From positions 26,664,001 through 26,728,000 of the forward strand of contig CM075778.1 of the NCBI GenBank assembly GCA_037974665.1: DNA of 64,000 nucleotides, in the 5' to 3' direction. The notes beneath the pieces are model-generated. The model had not been told where the DNA came from and ran no database searches. It saw nothing but the letters and a program-made list of their open reading frames with translations. Below, piece after piece: positions 34,001 through 46,471 of the stretch. Position numbers and translations under genes: made by a program. Position 1 is the first letter of the stretch. Each line of letters starts with the position of its first letter. The DNA comes from Ehretia macrophylla (taxonomy: Eukaryota; Streptophyta; Magnoliopsida; Boraginales; Ehretiaceae).

Positions 34001-37000
34001 AAAAAGAAGGACCAATGCAACTACCATTCCCATTCGGCGATTTCCTTCCATCATCCTTCTCACCTGTTTCAGGTATAAATCGAAGGGATTTTTTAGTATC
34101 TATAACGAGGCTGGAAAATGAAGAAAAACATGTGCTTCAGATTCAGTCATCAATGCATGAAAAATTCCCCGAGTTAGCTACAATTCTAATTGATGCTTCA
34201 AAGTCAGCCACATTCAACTGTCTTTCACATGTACAAATCAAAAGACCAGAATAAATGCCCCGTGCTCCACCCAAGATCCAAAGTGTCTCCTAGATTTCTT
34301 AATCAAATGAGAATCAGCAAAACAACCACAATCTAACATTCACGGCGAAAGTCCCATGACCACATGCTTTGTTAATCCAATGAGACACAAAACTAAAGCT
34401 AATAATGCATTGCATCCTAATATAGTAGTGATCATTCAAAAAATCTCAGAAAATGAAGTTCTATGCTCCTATTAGCAAAGATGCTCTCCATATTGTTCAA
34501 ATGCATTTTGCTCAAAAAGAGAATTATATTATGAGATTGTAAAAGTACTAACATGCCATTTTGGTAATCCTGTGCTAGGCAAATGTCCATTTAAGAAATA
34601 TGAGCAAATAAACAATGAAAATAGAACCTGAAAATTTCCCAAGTGTTGGCCGGGTAAAATTTTACACACACAGAAATACTCAAGGGAATGTGTCTAGAAA
34701 CAGAGAAAGAGGTAATCATCATGTGGGAACATGCTTCATTGTGCACTTATTTGAATCCAGGAGCTGATAATGACTATAAGCATATCATGTAACCAAAACT
34801 TATTCATATTGTGCGATCAAATGAAAATGATTCTTTTAGTTTGACCTTTGATCCAACTAGAATCTTCTTAACAAAAAGTGAGTAGCCAAACATCTCTTGA
34901 AATACTTCCCCAATTCTGAATTGAATGTCTTGCTTTCTGATTTTGGTGTTCCAAAATGACGCACAATTCCTTAAATGGCATGATATACTTTTCACATCGT
35001 CATTCTTTAAAAAAAGACTCTAATGAAAAACTCTAGTTGCACACACTTATTCATCTAAAACTTCACAAAGTATAACAATCTTTTCACTTTATGCCCATCT
35101 TGTCATTAAATAAGGCAGAAAAATAATTCACTAAATCACCGAGCCAAGTTGAAGTAATACATTCGATTTGAAATGCATGACTAATTTAGTGTATGTAACA
35201 TATAAAGCTATTTCAGACAATTGTAGGGATGCAAGTGTCAGCATTTTGATATCTCACCATTAGTCTGTAGCGAGGTTCAAATATATTTAACTGAAATTTT
35301 TGACACGGTATTATCACATCCATGACAAAAAGAGGCAACAAATCAACACCGGGGTTTGACAAACTTTCGTGCTCTGACTTCCTTTCAGCATATTCCTCTG
35401 GAAAGTTCTTCTGTATTATATTGTTTAGTGTCACACTGAAGAAACAGAAGTAAATGTTAGATTGTCCGGTCACGTCTCAGGAAATGATGACAAAAGAAAG
35501 GAAAAGGGGAGTAGGTGAATGAATCACATTTGATGGTACTAGAGATATTAAACAAGAGAAAGAAACTGAATATTATTATAACAATCTCAGAAAATTTACA
35601 ATTTTATCTTGTATTATTTCAAAAGGGTGTCTCTCGTTTTGCGACTGTCCATTGAAGTGTAAGATGTACAAATAACAGTATCTCATCTAGAAAGAGAAAA
35701 CACTATACATACTACATCTTTATATTCTACTGTCCATTTTGTTTGCAAGTTGCACAATTTACAAATAAATAATGCACAGACAATAATATCATTGATCATT
35801 TCGATGAATATTTGTGAGGCAGAGTCTATGGACCAACATGGGAAGAAGTGAAGATAGCCTTAAAAGGTTATGTCCAATGTAATACTTCTAAGAAAAAGTA
35901 GACATAAAAATTTCAAGTGTCTCACCTAATTGCGCAAGTTCTCAGACTTATGAACAGTACTGTTCTGCACAGTGGGCATCTGTTACCTAGCATATTCATT
36001 CAAAATATAGAATTGGAAAAGACCAACATCACTTGAACAGAGAAGAAAAAATTTAAACAGTGATGATATGAATATTTACCTCTGTCCATCGATTGGAAAA
36101 GGCATGAACGGCAAAAGGAATGTCCACAAGGAGTTGTGACAGGTTCGTACAATAATTTCAGACAAACGGTGCAATCAAAATCATCACTACGCTGTGGTTT
36201 TCCATGACTTCTCATTCCAATTGTGCTACTCGTTGCTTTCTCTAAATTCAGAAGGGGATTGCTATATAATGGAAGAAATGAAATTTATTGTTGAACTTAC
36301 GAACCCAGTACACAGTAACATTTAGTGTCCATTGTCAAGTTAAAAGAAAAGAATAATAAAGTAAAAGACCCAATGATACAATTATTACGATGTTACCTTA
36401 GAGGATCTATCTGAAGTCCTGAAAATATAACATCCTGGGCCAGCTCATATTTTTCTAACTGCCAATTGATAACAAGTTGAGCATCAGCATAGTTAGCAAA
36501 AAAAAAGAGAAAGAACGCATTGAACATCAACAGAATAATAAATAAAAAGCAGACTACAGGAACACCTCTGATATGAATATGACTACTAATCCAAACGATC
36601 AGACAGCAATCATCAAGATGGAGGTGGTAGTGGAAAAAAATATTAACAAAAAAACCTTTCCTCAAGGTAAGATAGACACCATATACCTAAAGTTGCACTT
36701 CATTAACTGGAGATCTCTTTAAAAATAAAATAAAATAAAATGAAAAGAGATTAATAAGGTGTTCTCACCAAAATAAGTGCATTTGCCTTCAAAATATATG
36801 ATGTTACAGAATTACTTCTTAGGACGATCACTTTTTCAGCATCCTTCAGTGCAAGCTGATATGAAGCCAAAAGCATTTAGTGATGCAGGCAAGAGCTACG
36901 GAATGGGGGAGAGAATATCAGAATCATGCATGAGCAAGAAAACATACCCCAGCACTGGTTGTAGGATCTAAGCTACCACCCAATGGCCTATATTCAGAAG

Positions 37001-38203
37001 CTGATGGAGGCCTGCTTATTAAAAATTGGCTAATTCTGGAAGAAATTTGAAAGAAGAGAATAATGGAGTGAGAAAGAAGAATCATCACTGCAGTTGAATC
37101 CAGCCATCTTCAGATTGTGTGAGATTAATGGAACACAAATGGGGCAGTAACTACTTATACAAACAAAATAGGCGACAAATTGAAGGGGAAAAAAAAAACA
37201 CGATGTCTAATTGAATTTTCAAGGTCTAAGAAAATTATACCTTAGATATGCAGCACACCGATTGCTAAGAATGATAGGATCATTGGATTTAATATTGTTA
37301 GCACTTGAATAACAGCATATTGCCTGAGCAGAAGTGATGATCAGCACAGGTCTAAAAATTCAACACATTTCGCATTAAGATCTGAAATTGTTTCCTCTAA
37401 CAGTATCCATTGTCACAATAGTCAAATAATATTGATAATATGATTGAACAATTTCGTCAATCAACCTTGCTATTTCATATGAGAAAGCAATACAAAATAA
37501 CACAGCAGATCAATTTAGTATAACCATTCCCACTTAATCCAATGTAACATCACAACAAATGGACTTCAGAGATTCTAATTTTTGGCTAGGTTACTACATG
37601 AGGAATCTCAGTTAATCTTACTATGATACAACTATCTACAAAGTATATAACATTAAGTAGATAACATGTTACATGTCTATGGATGCAACTGCAACTTATC
37701 TAATCTGTTTCCAAGGAAAACAATTGGAAAGAAAAAGGGAAATCACAAGATATCGTAATACATCGAACTGAGTAATGAATTGCACATTAGAGCACACACA
37801 TTCAGGAAGTTCGTTTTCATGTCCCAATTAGCGTCTCAGAATATAATTACATTATGCAAAACATGATAATACAAGCACTCTGATAGTAGAATCATCAACT
37901 TCATATAATAACCGTCTAATTGATATTAACATATATATCACTCCATATAGAAATTTAAAACTGTAAGTGACATATATATCACAAGAATCTTTTTGCTTTT
38001 AAGTCCTTACCCTGTTGAAATTAAAAAAAAAATTTAAAATATCAAAAATAAAATGTGAAGAATTAATCTTACGTCATCGAACCGGTTCTCTCGGAAGGCT
38101 TTGTTACCACTCCGCATAAGATGATGTACATGATTGTATCTCTCCCACGACATCAACGATACTGCTTCATTCTCCTGCATTTCACTCATCCATCTATATA
38201 TTC

Positions 38204-38238
<35 letters not shown>

Positions 38239-38611
38239 ATAAATTGCAAAAAAATCCGTGTGTTGTAGAAATACAGATAATACGCATCACGTAATAAAAC
38301 TATGAGTGAAAACGGAATATTTATAAAATGTTTCACAACGTGAAACTTCGACCAAAACACGAAACATCTAACTAAACTCCCGGTCATTACTACGTCAACA
38401 CGAAGTTTTTACGTGTTACTTTGACAGAACACGGCAAATTAAACTCTTTGCACTTTACACGATAAATATATTATTTGACACAAAAGCACATTTAAAGAAA
38501 AGTGAAGCGAAAACTCACCCAAGGAAAGTCTTCGACATCGTCGACGCCTTCCAAAGTCAGTTCAGGCGAAGAAGAAGAAGAAGCAGCAGCAGCAGCAGCT
38601 TGGCTCAACAT
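31055..38611 (-). CDS. TPR-RING-LON domain protein (LONRF-like E3 ubiquitin ligase candidate), 18 exons
   Basis: A split gene for 494 residues. Exons, 5' to 3': 38611-38519, 38174-38073, 37323-37241, 37035-36948, 36855-36769, 36458-36397, 36261-36080, 35986-35926, 35435-35258, 34063-34025, 33951-33890, 33793-33757, 33212-33163, 33052-32983, 32456-32381, 32002-31923, 31833-31765, 31120-31055. All introns are GT-AG and the frame closes exactly. Residues 1-31 hold an Ala6-Ser5 run; TPR-like helices (GNKAFRENRFDD, ILSNRCAAY, LALKDAEKV) span about 50-170. A C3HC4 RING uses Cys202, 205, 217, His219, Cys222, 225, 236 and 239. A LON N-terminal (substrate-binding) domain starts near 286 (LPLFVMDVIIPCQKFQLNIF). 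The layout matches plant LONRF proteins such as, from memory, Arabidopsis At1g18660. Likely role: ubiquitin ligase; substrate unknown. No break seen. Confidence 0.93.
32723..32935. mobile_element. Harbinger/Tourist-type MITE in intron 14 of the LON/RING gene
   Basis: A 213-bp insert with inverted ends (GGGTGCATTTGG on the left, GGGTTCATGTTTGG read inward on the right) and flanking TTA duplicates (32720-32722 and 32936-32938). TWA duplications mark PIF/Harbinger elements. It lies wholly within intron 32457-32982 and leaves both splice sites untouched. No ORF. Confidence 0.75.
34064..35257 (-). other. Long intron 9 of the LON/RING gene
   Basis: About 1.2 kb between exon 9 and the 39-bp exon 10, much the longest intron of the gene. 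It has scattered short open frames only, and no MITE ends that I can support. Confidence 0.6.
38195..38236. repeat. TA microsatellite in intron 1 of the LON/RING gene
   Basis: An almost uninterrupted (TA)n run lies just downstream of exon 1, about 25 bases past the exon 2 acceptor side of the intron. Likely length-variable. Confidence 0.8.
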
Positions 38612-39455
38612 TGTACGCAGAGAGAATAAGGAAAATTTTCGAAGAAGAATAAGCAAGTATATATTAATTGAGCATCACTGGTTAGCCTACTTGACGACGT
38701 CGTTTTCGATGAAGCGACGCTCGTAATGGTGCGTGTTCGTCCCTGTGTCCTTCATTACATACATGGACCGTATTCGTTTGCGTGTTCTTCTGTGTGCTCT
38801 GTGTGTTTATATATATATAATTATAATCTTTTGCTTTTTTCTCTCTCTATGAAAAGTTTGAAAGTTTTGTTTTTTATTTCTCTCTCTAAGACTTTTCGTT
38901 CTCGAGAAAGACTAAATTGCTCTTTGCCACTCAGATTTACGAAGTTGGGTCATTTAATTTTATTCTCTATAATTTTATATAATATTTTTTTAAAGTAATG
39001 TTATGTGTCACTAAATTTTATTTATGAATCATATTAATTTTACTAAACTGACTTTTCAATTATATTTAGAAAGCATTAAATATCAAATATAAACTACCAT
39101 ATTTAATTACCAAATAAATATGAAAACATATGATTTCAAAAAAAAAAAAAAAAACAAAAAACAACACAAAAAAAACAAAAGAAAGAAAAATGCAAGAAAA
39201 CGATAAATGCAAGAGCCATGTGTGTAGATAATATATATGATGTAAGAAAACGATACAATATATGTTGTATATACAATATATAAGATGTATAAACAAAAGA
39301 AAAAAATGCAAGAAAATGCCCCATTTGTTTTTTTATGCTCCAAGAATTACGTTTTTTGAAAGTGCTTGAAGCATCAGTTAGAAAACGATATAGAAGTTGG
39401 ACAAAAAAAAAAAAAAATGAAGCCAGTAGATTTTTTTTCCTAGTCATACGATTTC
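38612..39455 (-). promoter_or_regulatory. 5' flank of the LON/RING gene
   Basis: Between the LON/RING start codon and the CACTA left end. It has pyrimidine-rich CT tracts (38840-38890), typical of plant 5' leaders, and several T- or A-homopolymers. No TATA box can be assigned with confidence. The minus-strand open frames at 39066-39504 are translations of A/T runs. The CACTA insertion bounds this flank at about 0.84 kb. Confidence 0.4.
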
Positions 39456-39655
39456 CATTACAAGAAAAATAGGTCTCGGCGACGCGTTGTCGCCGTGCCC
39501 TCATTTTTCGGCGAGGGCTCGGCTAGATGGCGAGGGAAAGATCCGCCCTCGCCAATTCGGCGATGGCCGCCTCTTGCCCTCGCCGAACCGACGAGGGAGG
39601 TGACGTTCCGTCGCCGAAACATCAAGGGACAGGAACTTCCCTCGCCAATTAGTTT
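39456..39655 (+). repeat. CACTA left terminal and subterminal repeats
   Basis: The terminal inverted repeat is followed by about 190 bp of GC-rich sequence with CGGCGA/TCGCCG words in both orientations (GGCGAGGG, CCCTCGCC). In En/Spm elements such subterminal repeats bind the TNPA protein. The composition stands out sharply from the AT-rich surroundings. Confidence 0.8.
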
Positions 39656-40342
39656 TAAGTATACATTTAACAATTACGATTATTTCAGATTATGAGTGTT
39701 TTAAAAGCATTAAATTTAAATTAATTAATATGAATTATTGGTTTTAAATAATTATACATATAGCTACTGACTAATATTTTTCCTTCTTAAAATGTCTTGG
39801 ATTGGCATGTACATAACTCGAGTAAAGCTTTGAAATTTCAGCTTTGATTGTAACAATACTTTATTCATCATTACTTACAAAACAAAATATGGCTTTTACT
39901 ATAAATAAAAACATGTTTGCATCATTTAAACAATTTATGGGACAAATTGTTGTCTACGTGAAAAATAAATTATATGCAATATTAATATTTAACGTACTGC
40001 AAAATATAAACAATTACTTCTTTGTAATCAACAAAACAGAATTATAATTAAAACATTTTATTATAATAGTTAATGCATTACAAACATAAACATAATTTTA
40101 CATTGATAATTAATAAAGGATTACATATCATCCTTTTTTAATACAGCAACACAGCGACTTAATACCTAACATAATTAAAGATAACTAGTGCCGATACTTT
40201 CAACGAGGCTAAAAAGATAGAGATATTAGGGGAAAAAGTTTGGGCACTGGATCCGCATCATTTGGCCTTGAACGAGCTGGCCTACTTGGGCATTCGAAAT
40301 GTATCTGTCGTATTTTGGCGGAGCATTTAGATCAAGGGCGGG
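39656..40342. other. CACTA internal DNA without a supported gene
   Basis: AT-rich, short open frames only. I see nothing else. Confidence 0.4.
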
Positions 40343-40444
40343 CTAAACAAACTTGGAGTAATTTGGATACTCCTTCATTATATCCACCTCTTCTTTAATA
40401 GTCACTCGAACAGAGTCTTTCAGATTTGGTTGATCCTTACTCAT
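40343..40444 (-). CDS. Short ORF inside the CACTA, unrecognised
   Basis: A 33-codon minus-strand ORF begins MSKDQPNLKDSVRVTIKEEV and ends in TAG. Downstream codons stay peptide-like (NAPPKYDRY). This could be a piece of a captured host gene or an exon, but the family is unknown and chance is possible. Confidence 0.2.
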   Translation of the reverse strand: MSKDQPNLKDSVRVTIKEEVDIMKEYPNYSKFV

Positions 40445-40671
40445 CCTTCAAACTTTTTAGATGAAAAGTACAATTACAAATTTGAGATGCTACGAGAAAA
40501 CGCATTGTCAAGTGCTATTTATAGGATGAAGGTCATTGAATGCGAAGATTGATAGCTTGGTAAGCATATGAAGACAAATCTTCATTTTTTACAAGGGTCA
40601 AGATATCAACTAATGGTTCGCGGACACGTGACTGTCTACCATTGGTCTTGGATGGGTCAAATAATTGGGGA

Positions 40672-41041
40672 CATGCGTGCACACTAGTTTCGAGGTTTAA
40701 AAGCTGATGTGTCCATCTCATTTCGAAACTGGGGCCCTATTAGTTTGGACTATTTTCTGCCACGTGGCGTGCACACGAACACAATGCATGCAAAACAGGT
40801 ATCTCGCTATGTCTATTCCAAAACGGGGCCATCGCATTTCATTATATTATGCCCTGTGATAAGTGGGCATGCATGCACGATAGTTTCGACATTTAAAAGC
40901 TCAAGTGTCCATCTCGTTTCAAAATCGGGGCCCTATCAGTTCGGACGATTTTCTGCCACGTGGTATGCACGCAAACACAATGCATGCAAAATAGGTGTTT
41001 CGCTATGTTTCTTCCAAAACGGGGCCATTGCATTTCATATT
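40672..41041 (+). repeat. Two-unit tandem repeat of about 197 bp in the CACTA
   Basis: Unit 1 starts near 40674 and unit 2 near 40870. Shared words: GTGTCCATCTC, TTTTCTGCCACGTGG, ACACAATGCATGCAAAA and CCAAAACGGGGCCAT. Each unit carries the ACGT-core palindrome CCACGTGG (G-box core) and the palindrome TGCATGCA. In a CACTA this position may be promoter-proximal. Confidence 0.8.
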
Positions 41042-41445
41042 AGCTAATGCAATTATTATTAACAACTTAAACAAAAAGAAAAAATCGGAAAAAAACAAAC
41101 TATTAGTTAATTAATATAATTATTTTGATGAAAATATTGCAAGACGTGTCCCTTACAAGTTTGGACTCTTTTATAAACTTTTTGTTGCGTATAACATATT
41201 CTCATAGTACTAATGACAAGATTGATCAATGGTATGTTTCATTCCTCGTGAAAACCAAAGACATGGTGATAGGACTTGATGACATTGATGAAACTATTTA
41301 CAATTCAATTTTAGTATTTTAACTACACAAAATGTTTTATGCGTACAACATATTCTATTTAAAAACTATGTAAACTATTGTGTTTATATAATCAATTACA
41401 TAATATTTATGGATTACAAAATTTTTTTGAACTTGTATAACTTTC

Positions 41446-41457
41446 ACATTATATATA

Positions 41458-41506
<49 letters not shown>
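41446..41506. repeat. (TA)n microsatellite, target of the copia insertion
   Basis: A long alternating TA run ends at the 5' LTR of the copia element; the run resumes after the 3' LTR (46813-46836). The insertion duplicated TATAT. Confidence 0.9.
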
Positions 41507-41510
<4 letters not shown>

Positions 41511-41847
41511 ATGAAATATTGATTGGTGGATATTCACTATGAATATAAGCAGCTTACAAGCAGCAACGTAAGCAACTTGCAGTCACCAGCTACTAAGCAG
41601 CTTACAAGTAGCAGCGTAAGCAGCTTGTAGTCACCAGCTACTAAGCAGCTTACAAGCAGCAGCGTAAGCAGCTTGCAGTCATCAGCAGCTTACAAGCAGC
41701 AGTGTAAGCAGCTTGCAATCATCAGTTACTAGCTTCTGAAACTCTATAAATAGAGAAGAATAATTGTAATGTAAATCATTCAGAAATGAATAAGAGTTTC
41801 AGTTTTCTCTTGATACTATTTGTTGTCTTTGGCAGTATTTTATAACA
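41507..41847 (+). repeat. 5' LTR of the nested copia element
   Basis: 341 bp. It has a TATA box (TATAAATA at 41745-41752) and, at 41549-41735, three to four tandem units of about 48 bp built on AAGCAGCTTACAAGCAGC, GTAAGCAGCTTGCAGTCA and CAGCTACT. Each unit is itself near-palindromic (AAGCAGCTT / AAGCTGCTT). Confidence 0.92.
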
Positions 41848-42117
41848 CGTTATCAGCACGAGTCTCTACCATTGAGTTATTTGATAGAAAGTTATGGTGG
41901 GAATCAAATCTTACTCTTTGACTATGAAAAGGAAAACCTTGTTGCGGTTTTTGAAGCTATTTCAGACGGAGGTATGAATATTATACCCTATGTATGTCAT
42001 TTATAGAAGAATATTTTTCTTTTATTATCTTATCCTTGAAAGATTGAAATTCACATTATTATAGTAAAAATTCTACTAGAATTTATAGATAGCCAAATTT
42101 TTCAGTTAGCTTAATAT

Positions 42118-42444
42118 CATTCCCTGAAGTGAATGGAATTAAGATTCTCTGATGTGAATTGATATTAGATTCCCCGAAGTGAATCGAAAATTGCATTCCC
42201 TGAAGTGAATGAAATTAAAGTGGGTAGAATTACATTCCATGAAGTGAATGAAATAGAAATTCCCTGAAGGAATATAATTCCCTAAAGTGAGTGGAATTAA
42301 ATTATCTGAAGCGAATGGAATTGATATCCCCTGAAGTGGATGATATTTATTTTCCTGAAGAAAATAACATTATATTCCTTGCATCGGATAAAACTATATT
42401 CTCCGGAGTGAATAGAGTTATGTTCTCCAAAGTAACTGATATTG
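42118..42444 (+). repeat. Minisatellite of CCTGAAGTGAATG units in the copia leader
   Basis: About a dozen imperfect units of 20-30 bp, type ATTCCCTGAAGTGAATGGAA, lie head to tail just inside the element. The word CCTGAAG keeps recurring singly through the rest of the internal region (for example near 43115, 43150, 43475, 44290, 44330, 44440 and 44550), suggesting that much of it grew from this unit or shares its codon context. Confidence 0.8.
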
Positions 42445-44900
42445 TACTTCTTGTACTAATTGTAATATCTAAATATTAAATTGGTCATAGTCATGACCGT
42501 GGTTGAGATAATATGTCCCACAAACAATGCTAAGATTGATAATCCTTACCACCAGTAGTGGAATAATGAGGAAAAGCATGAGAAGTCAAAACTACTATAA
42601 ACATTTGTAGTCTGAATGCACATTAAGTGTGTACCTGTCGTATACTTGGCCCAAGGCACATGTACTAGCTATTTGATTTTACTAATCTAACTTGCTCCAG
42701 CAGAGCTAATATAACATAACCTTGTGGCCCATAATTTCGAATCATGGATTTATTATATTTTAGCAAGTCCAGAAGATTTTTGCTAAGATTAAAGATATTT
42801 GTCGAAATGAATATCTTATTGAGACCACAAATGATGGTGATAAAGAATATCTTTGCATTTTCTTTTGAATCCACGCTAGAAGCATGTATTTCAAAATTCT
42901 TGTTCTTTCTTATGGGTTGTATCATACAATCATACGGGCAATTAAATCACCTCTTGTACAAATGCAAATATATCATAATCCAATTGTTCTCATGGTTTGG
43001 CATAATCAACTTGGCTACCTAAGGGCGTAATGATATCTTGAACCCCTAGTTGATGATCACGTTAAAGCACGCTTTGGTGCTTGTTGTTCCCTCCACTAAA
43101 GGGAAAGAAAATCGCTACCTGAAGTTAGCATGAGATATTTTAGAGGAACCTGAAGTTCACTGTGATACATCTTTGATATCTCAATATAATGTATGTTGGA
43201 GGACAATATTATTATCTCATTTGAATCTAAGACATTAGCTCAATGAACTTGAAGTTTAAATGATTCTTCATTTGCAGAGTATTGCAAATAATTTACCAGA
43301 TGCAAATAATATTGTGAAATCACAAATATTTGCTATGAATGTGTCGACACAAATTATTGGCCCAGAAGGACATATAGTGAACACATAGCATATGCATCTG
43401 AGACACACTAGAAGCGTGATGTATCTATCGGTGCAAAGGATATTATACCTAATATATGAATTATGAATCCTGAAGATGCCATATCTTTAAGAAGCACGAT
43501 AGAACTAGCAAAACCAACCGATGTTGGTAAATGCACAATCTCTGCTGAGATTGAAGAATAATTGGTCCTTGGAGAAACCAAACGCTTGGAATAAAGCGAT
43601 TAAGATCTTGAACCACAAAGTGTGGATGAATGTCGACAAAGACCTGATCAGTCAAAAAGAGAGAAGCAATATAGTGAAAACTCAGCTCACATGTCAAATG
43701 TGAAATTCTCGTATGTGGGATTGAGGGGGAGCATTGTGAAGCAAACCCTATGTCATTTTCAATCCCACAACGCTTGGATACTTGCAAGTACTGTACCATA
43801 TAGGTATATATCCCTTAAACTGCTTAAAGCTTTGCAGGGAATGGGTTAGTATGCTATATAGGTACGCTTTGGCTTATATCCTCATATGATAACAGTAATA
43901 CCATTGTTAATGAGTTCCTATGCTTCTTATAGAAATGGCAACAACTTGCTAATATAAATAACGTGATATTGATATTGAAGTTCCTGATGAACTTATTATG
44001 CCTGGAGCATATGATATTGAAGTTTTTGAAGAACTTACTATGCTTGAAGCATATGAGTCGAAATCCTGGGAAATGTAATCGATTACAAAGATCTTTGTAC
44101 AAATGAAAACATTCTGGAAGAATGTTATATAACCTTCTTAGTATATGTTGATATTTTGTTGGTCATATATCTTATTAAGAAGTATTATCTCCTTGTAAAT
44201 CTCTATTTGCTATCAATTGTTTATTGTTTTATAATTTAAATTTGCCAATTATTGCTGAAATATATGTTGATAATTCTTGAATGTCATAAACGCTCCTGAA
44301 GAGCTTATACAATTGAGAGTTTATCGACCTGAAGATTGAGTACTCACTAACCAAATAATATTGAAAGCATTAGAATGATATGATTACTGTCCTAATCTTC
44401 AAAAAGACGCTTGGGATGATAATGAGATAACTATTGGTCCTGAAGTTCTATGTCTCAGTCCTATTGATCCACTAATGTATCTTGCTAATAATAGAAGGCC
44501 AGATAATTGTTTTCCATTAATTTGTTAGCGAAATATAGGGTAGTTCCAACCTGAAGGTATTGGAATGAAAATAAGCACATGTCGTGCTATCTATATGGAA
44601 CATCAAATATGGACTTATATTATCCAAGAATGTTGATCTTATCATAGTCAGCCCTGTAGATGCTGACCAGTTACCTGACCCCCACAAAGAAAGATCACAG
44701 ACATTTCATGTATTTACTTGTAATATGGCTCCATGAAACAGAACATGAGTGCTGCTATTTCAAATTATGATGAGATTGTGAAAATTCATGAGACTAGTTG
44801 AGAATGTATATATTTGTAATACAATACATTCAGGAATCATACGGTTTACCTTTTGAAAGAGCTAGTCTCATTAAAGGTGGCTATGGCGACATGATGAAAC
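42445..44900 (+). mobile_element. Internal region of the nested copia element, decayed
   Basis: Short peptide stretches look copia-like (for example the polyprotein-type run near 43.98-44.08 kb), but no domain can be assigned safely. No host gene is seen. Many breaks. Confidence 0.5.
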
Positions 44901-45577
44901 ATATTTCGTCAAAATATTTCTATACACATGAGTTTCAAAAGAGTGGTATTGTTGATATTTAACAAGTTCACTCAGGTGAAAATCTAGCAAATTTGTTTAC
45001 TAAAGCTTTACCAATAAAGATGACAAAGGACATACTCAGAAGTGTAGAATGCATCACTTAAAAGATCTGTCACCATGATGCATGTTGCAATGAGGGGGAG
45101 AAAATATTGATGCACTGTATTTTTTTTCCTTCACCAAGGTTTTTCTCCCACTGAGTTTTTCCTGGTAAGGTTTTAACGAGGCAAGGCAAATATGTTTGAT
45201 ATGATAGAAATATGTCGAGCTAAAGTTCTTTTTCATGGATGAACTCCAAGTGGAAGTAAAACAGATGTTCATCGAAGATTGATTTCAGTCAAACTCAAAG
45301 AATACTCTTGTTATGCTAAGATGAGGGGGAGACAAATACGCACTGTACTCTTTTTCCATTCGCTTAGGTTTTATCCCATTGGGTTTTTCTAGCAAGGTTT
45401 TTAATGAGATAGTGGTTGAGTTTATAATAAGATTTTATAGGGATAAAGCTCATCCACTAACAACCCCGATGGTTGTTAGGCCACTTGATGTGACAAAAGA
45501 TCCTTTTTTGCCATTGAGAATATGAAGAAAAGTTACTTGGTCCTAAAGCACCATATCTGAGTGCCATTGGCGCATTA

Positions 45578-46105
45578 ATGTACCTAGCTAATAATACAAG
45601 GTCGGATATTGCTTTTTCTGTTAACTTATTAGCCAGATATAGTGCGGCTCCAACTCGTAGACACTGGAACGGAGTTAAACACATATTCCACTATTTGCGT
45701 AGAACACTAGATATGGGTTTATTCTATTCAAGACTATCGAGATCTTCATTAATTGGTCATGCTGATGCTGGTTATCGATCAGACCCTCATAAAGCAAGGT
45801 CACAAACGGGATACGTCTTTCATTTTGGTGACACTGCTATATCATGGCGGTCCATGAAGCAAACAATGACTGCCACTTCCTCTATTCATGCTGAAATTTT
45901 AGTTATTCATGAAGCTAGCCGAACATGGGTTTGGTTGAAATCTGTCATCCAACATATTCAAGAATCATGTGGATTACCCTCCGACAAAGACCGACCAACC
46001 ACACTATATGAAGATAACACAACATGTATCACACAAATCAAGGGTGGTTATATCAAAAGTGATAAGAACAAAGCATATATCACCGAAATTCTTCTACACA
46101 CATGA
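45578..46105 (+). mobile_element. RNase H region of the nested copia element
   Basis: Contains MYLANNTRSDIAFSVNLLAR, the HADAGYRSDP motif, the KARSQTGYVFHFGDTAISWR block and LYEDNTTCITQIKGGYIKSD, the standard end of a copia reverse transcriptase/RNase H. A weaker second copy of the segment following RNase H lies at about 44930-45060. Fossil. Confidence 0.85.
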
Positions 46106-46460
46106 GCTCCAAACAAGTGGAATAGTTGATATTCAGCAAGTACGGTCAAGTGAAATTCAGCAGATTTATTCACTAAAGCATTACCACCAATGATCTTCAA
46201 ATCACATGTACAAAGATATGGAATGCACCGCCTGAAAGATTTGTCATCATGAGGGGGAGATGATATTTGTGCATTGTATTCTTTTTCATTCACCAAGGTT
46301 TTTATCCCAATTGGGTTTTACCTAGCAAAGTTTTAACGAGGCAAGCCAAATGCAATAGTATTCCTCATAAAGATAATGTACTCTTTTTCCTTAGTCAAGT
46401 TTTTATCCCATTGGGTTTTCTTGACGAAGTTTTAATGAGACATATTTTTATAATGAATAT

Positions 46461-46471
46461 CCAAGGGGGAG
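46461..46471 (+). other. Polypurine tract of the nested copia element
   Basis: CCAAGGGGGAG directly before the 3' LTR start TGTTATG. Confidence 0.8.

Noticed and set aside
39066-39504. Several minus-strand open frames rich in Phe, Ile and Leu
   Set aside because: They translate A- and T-homopolymers and change frame freely; no domain.
41549-41735. CRISPR-like regularly repeated units
   Set aside because: Head-to-tail tandem units without unique spacers, inside a copia LTR of a plant genome.
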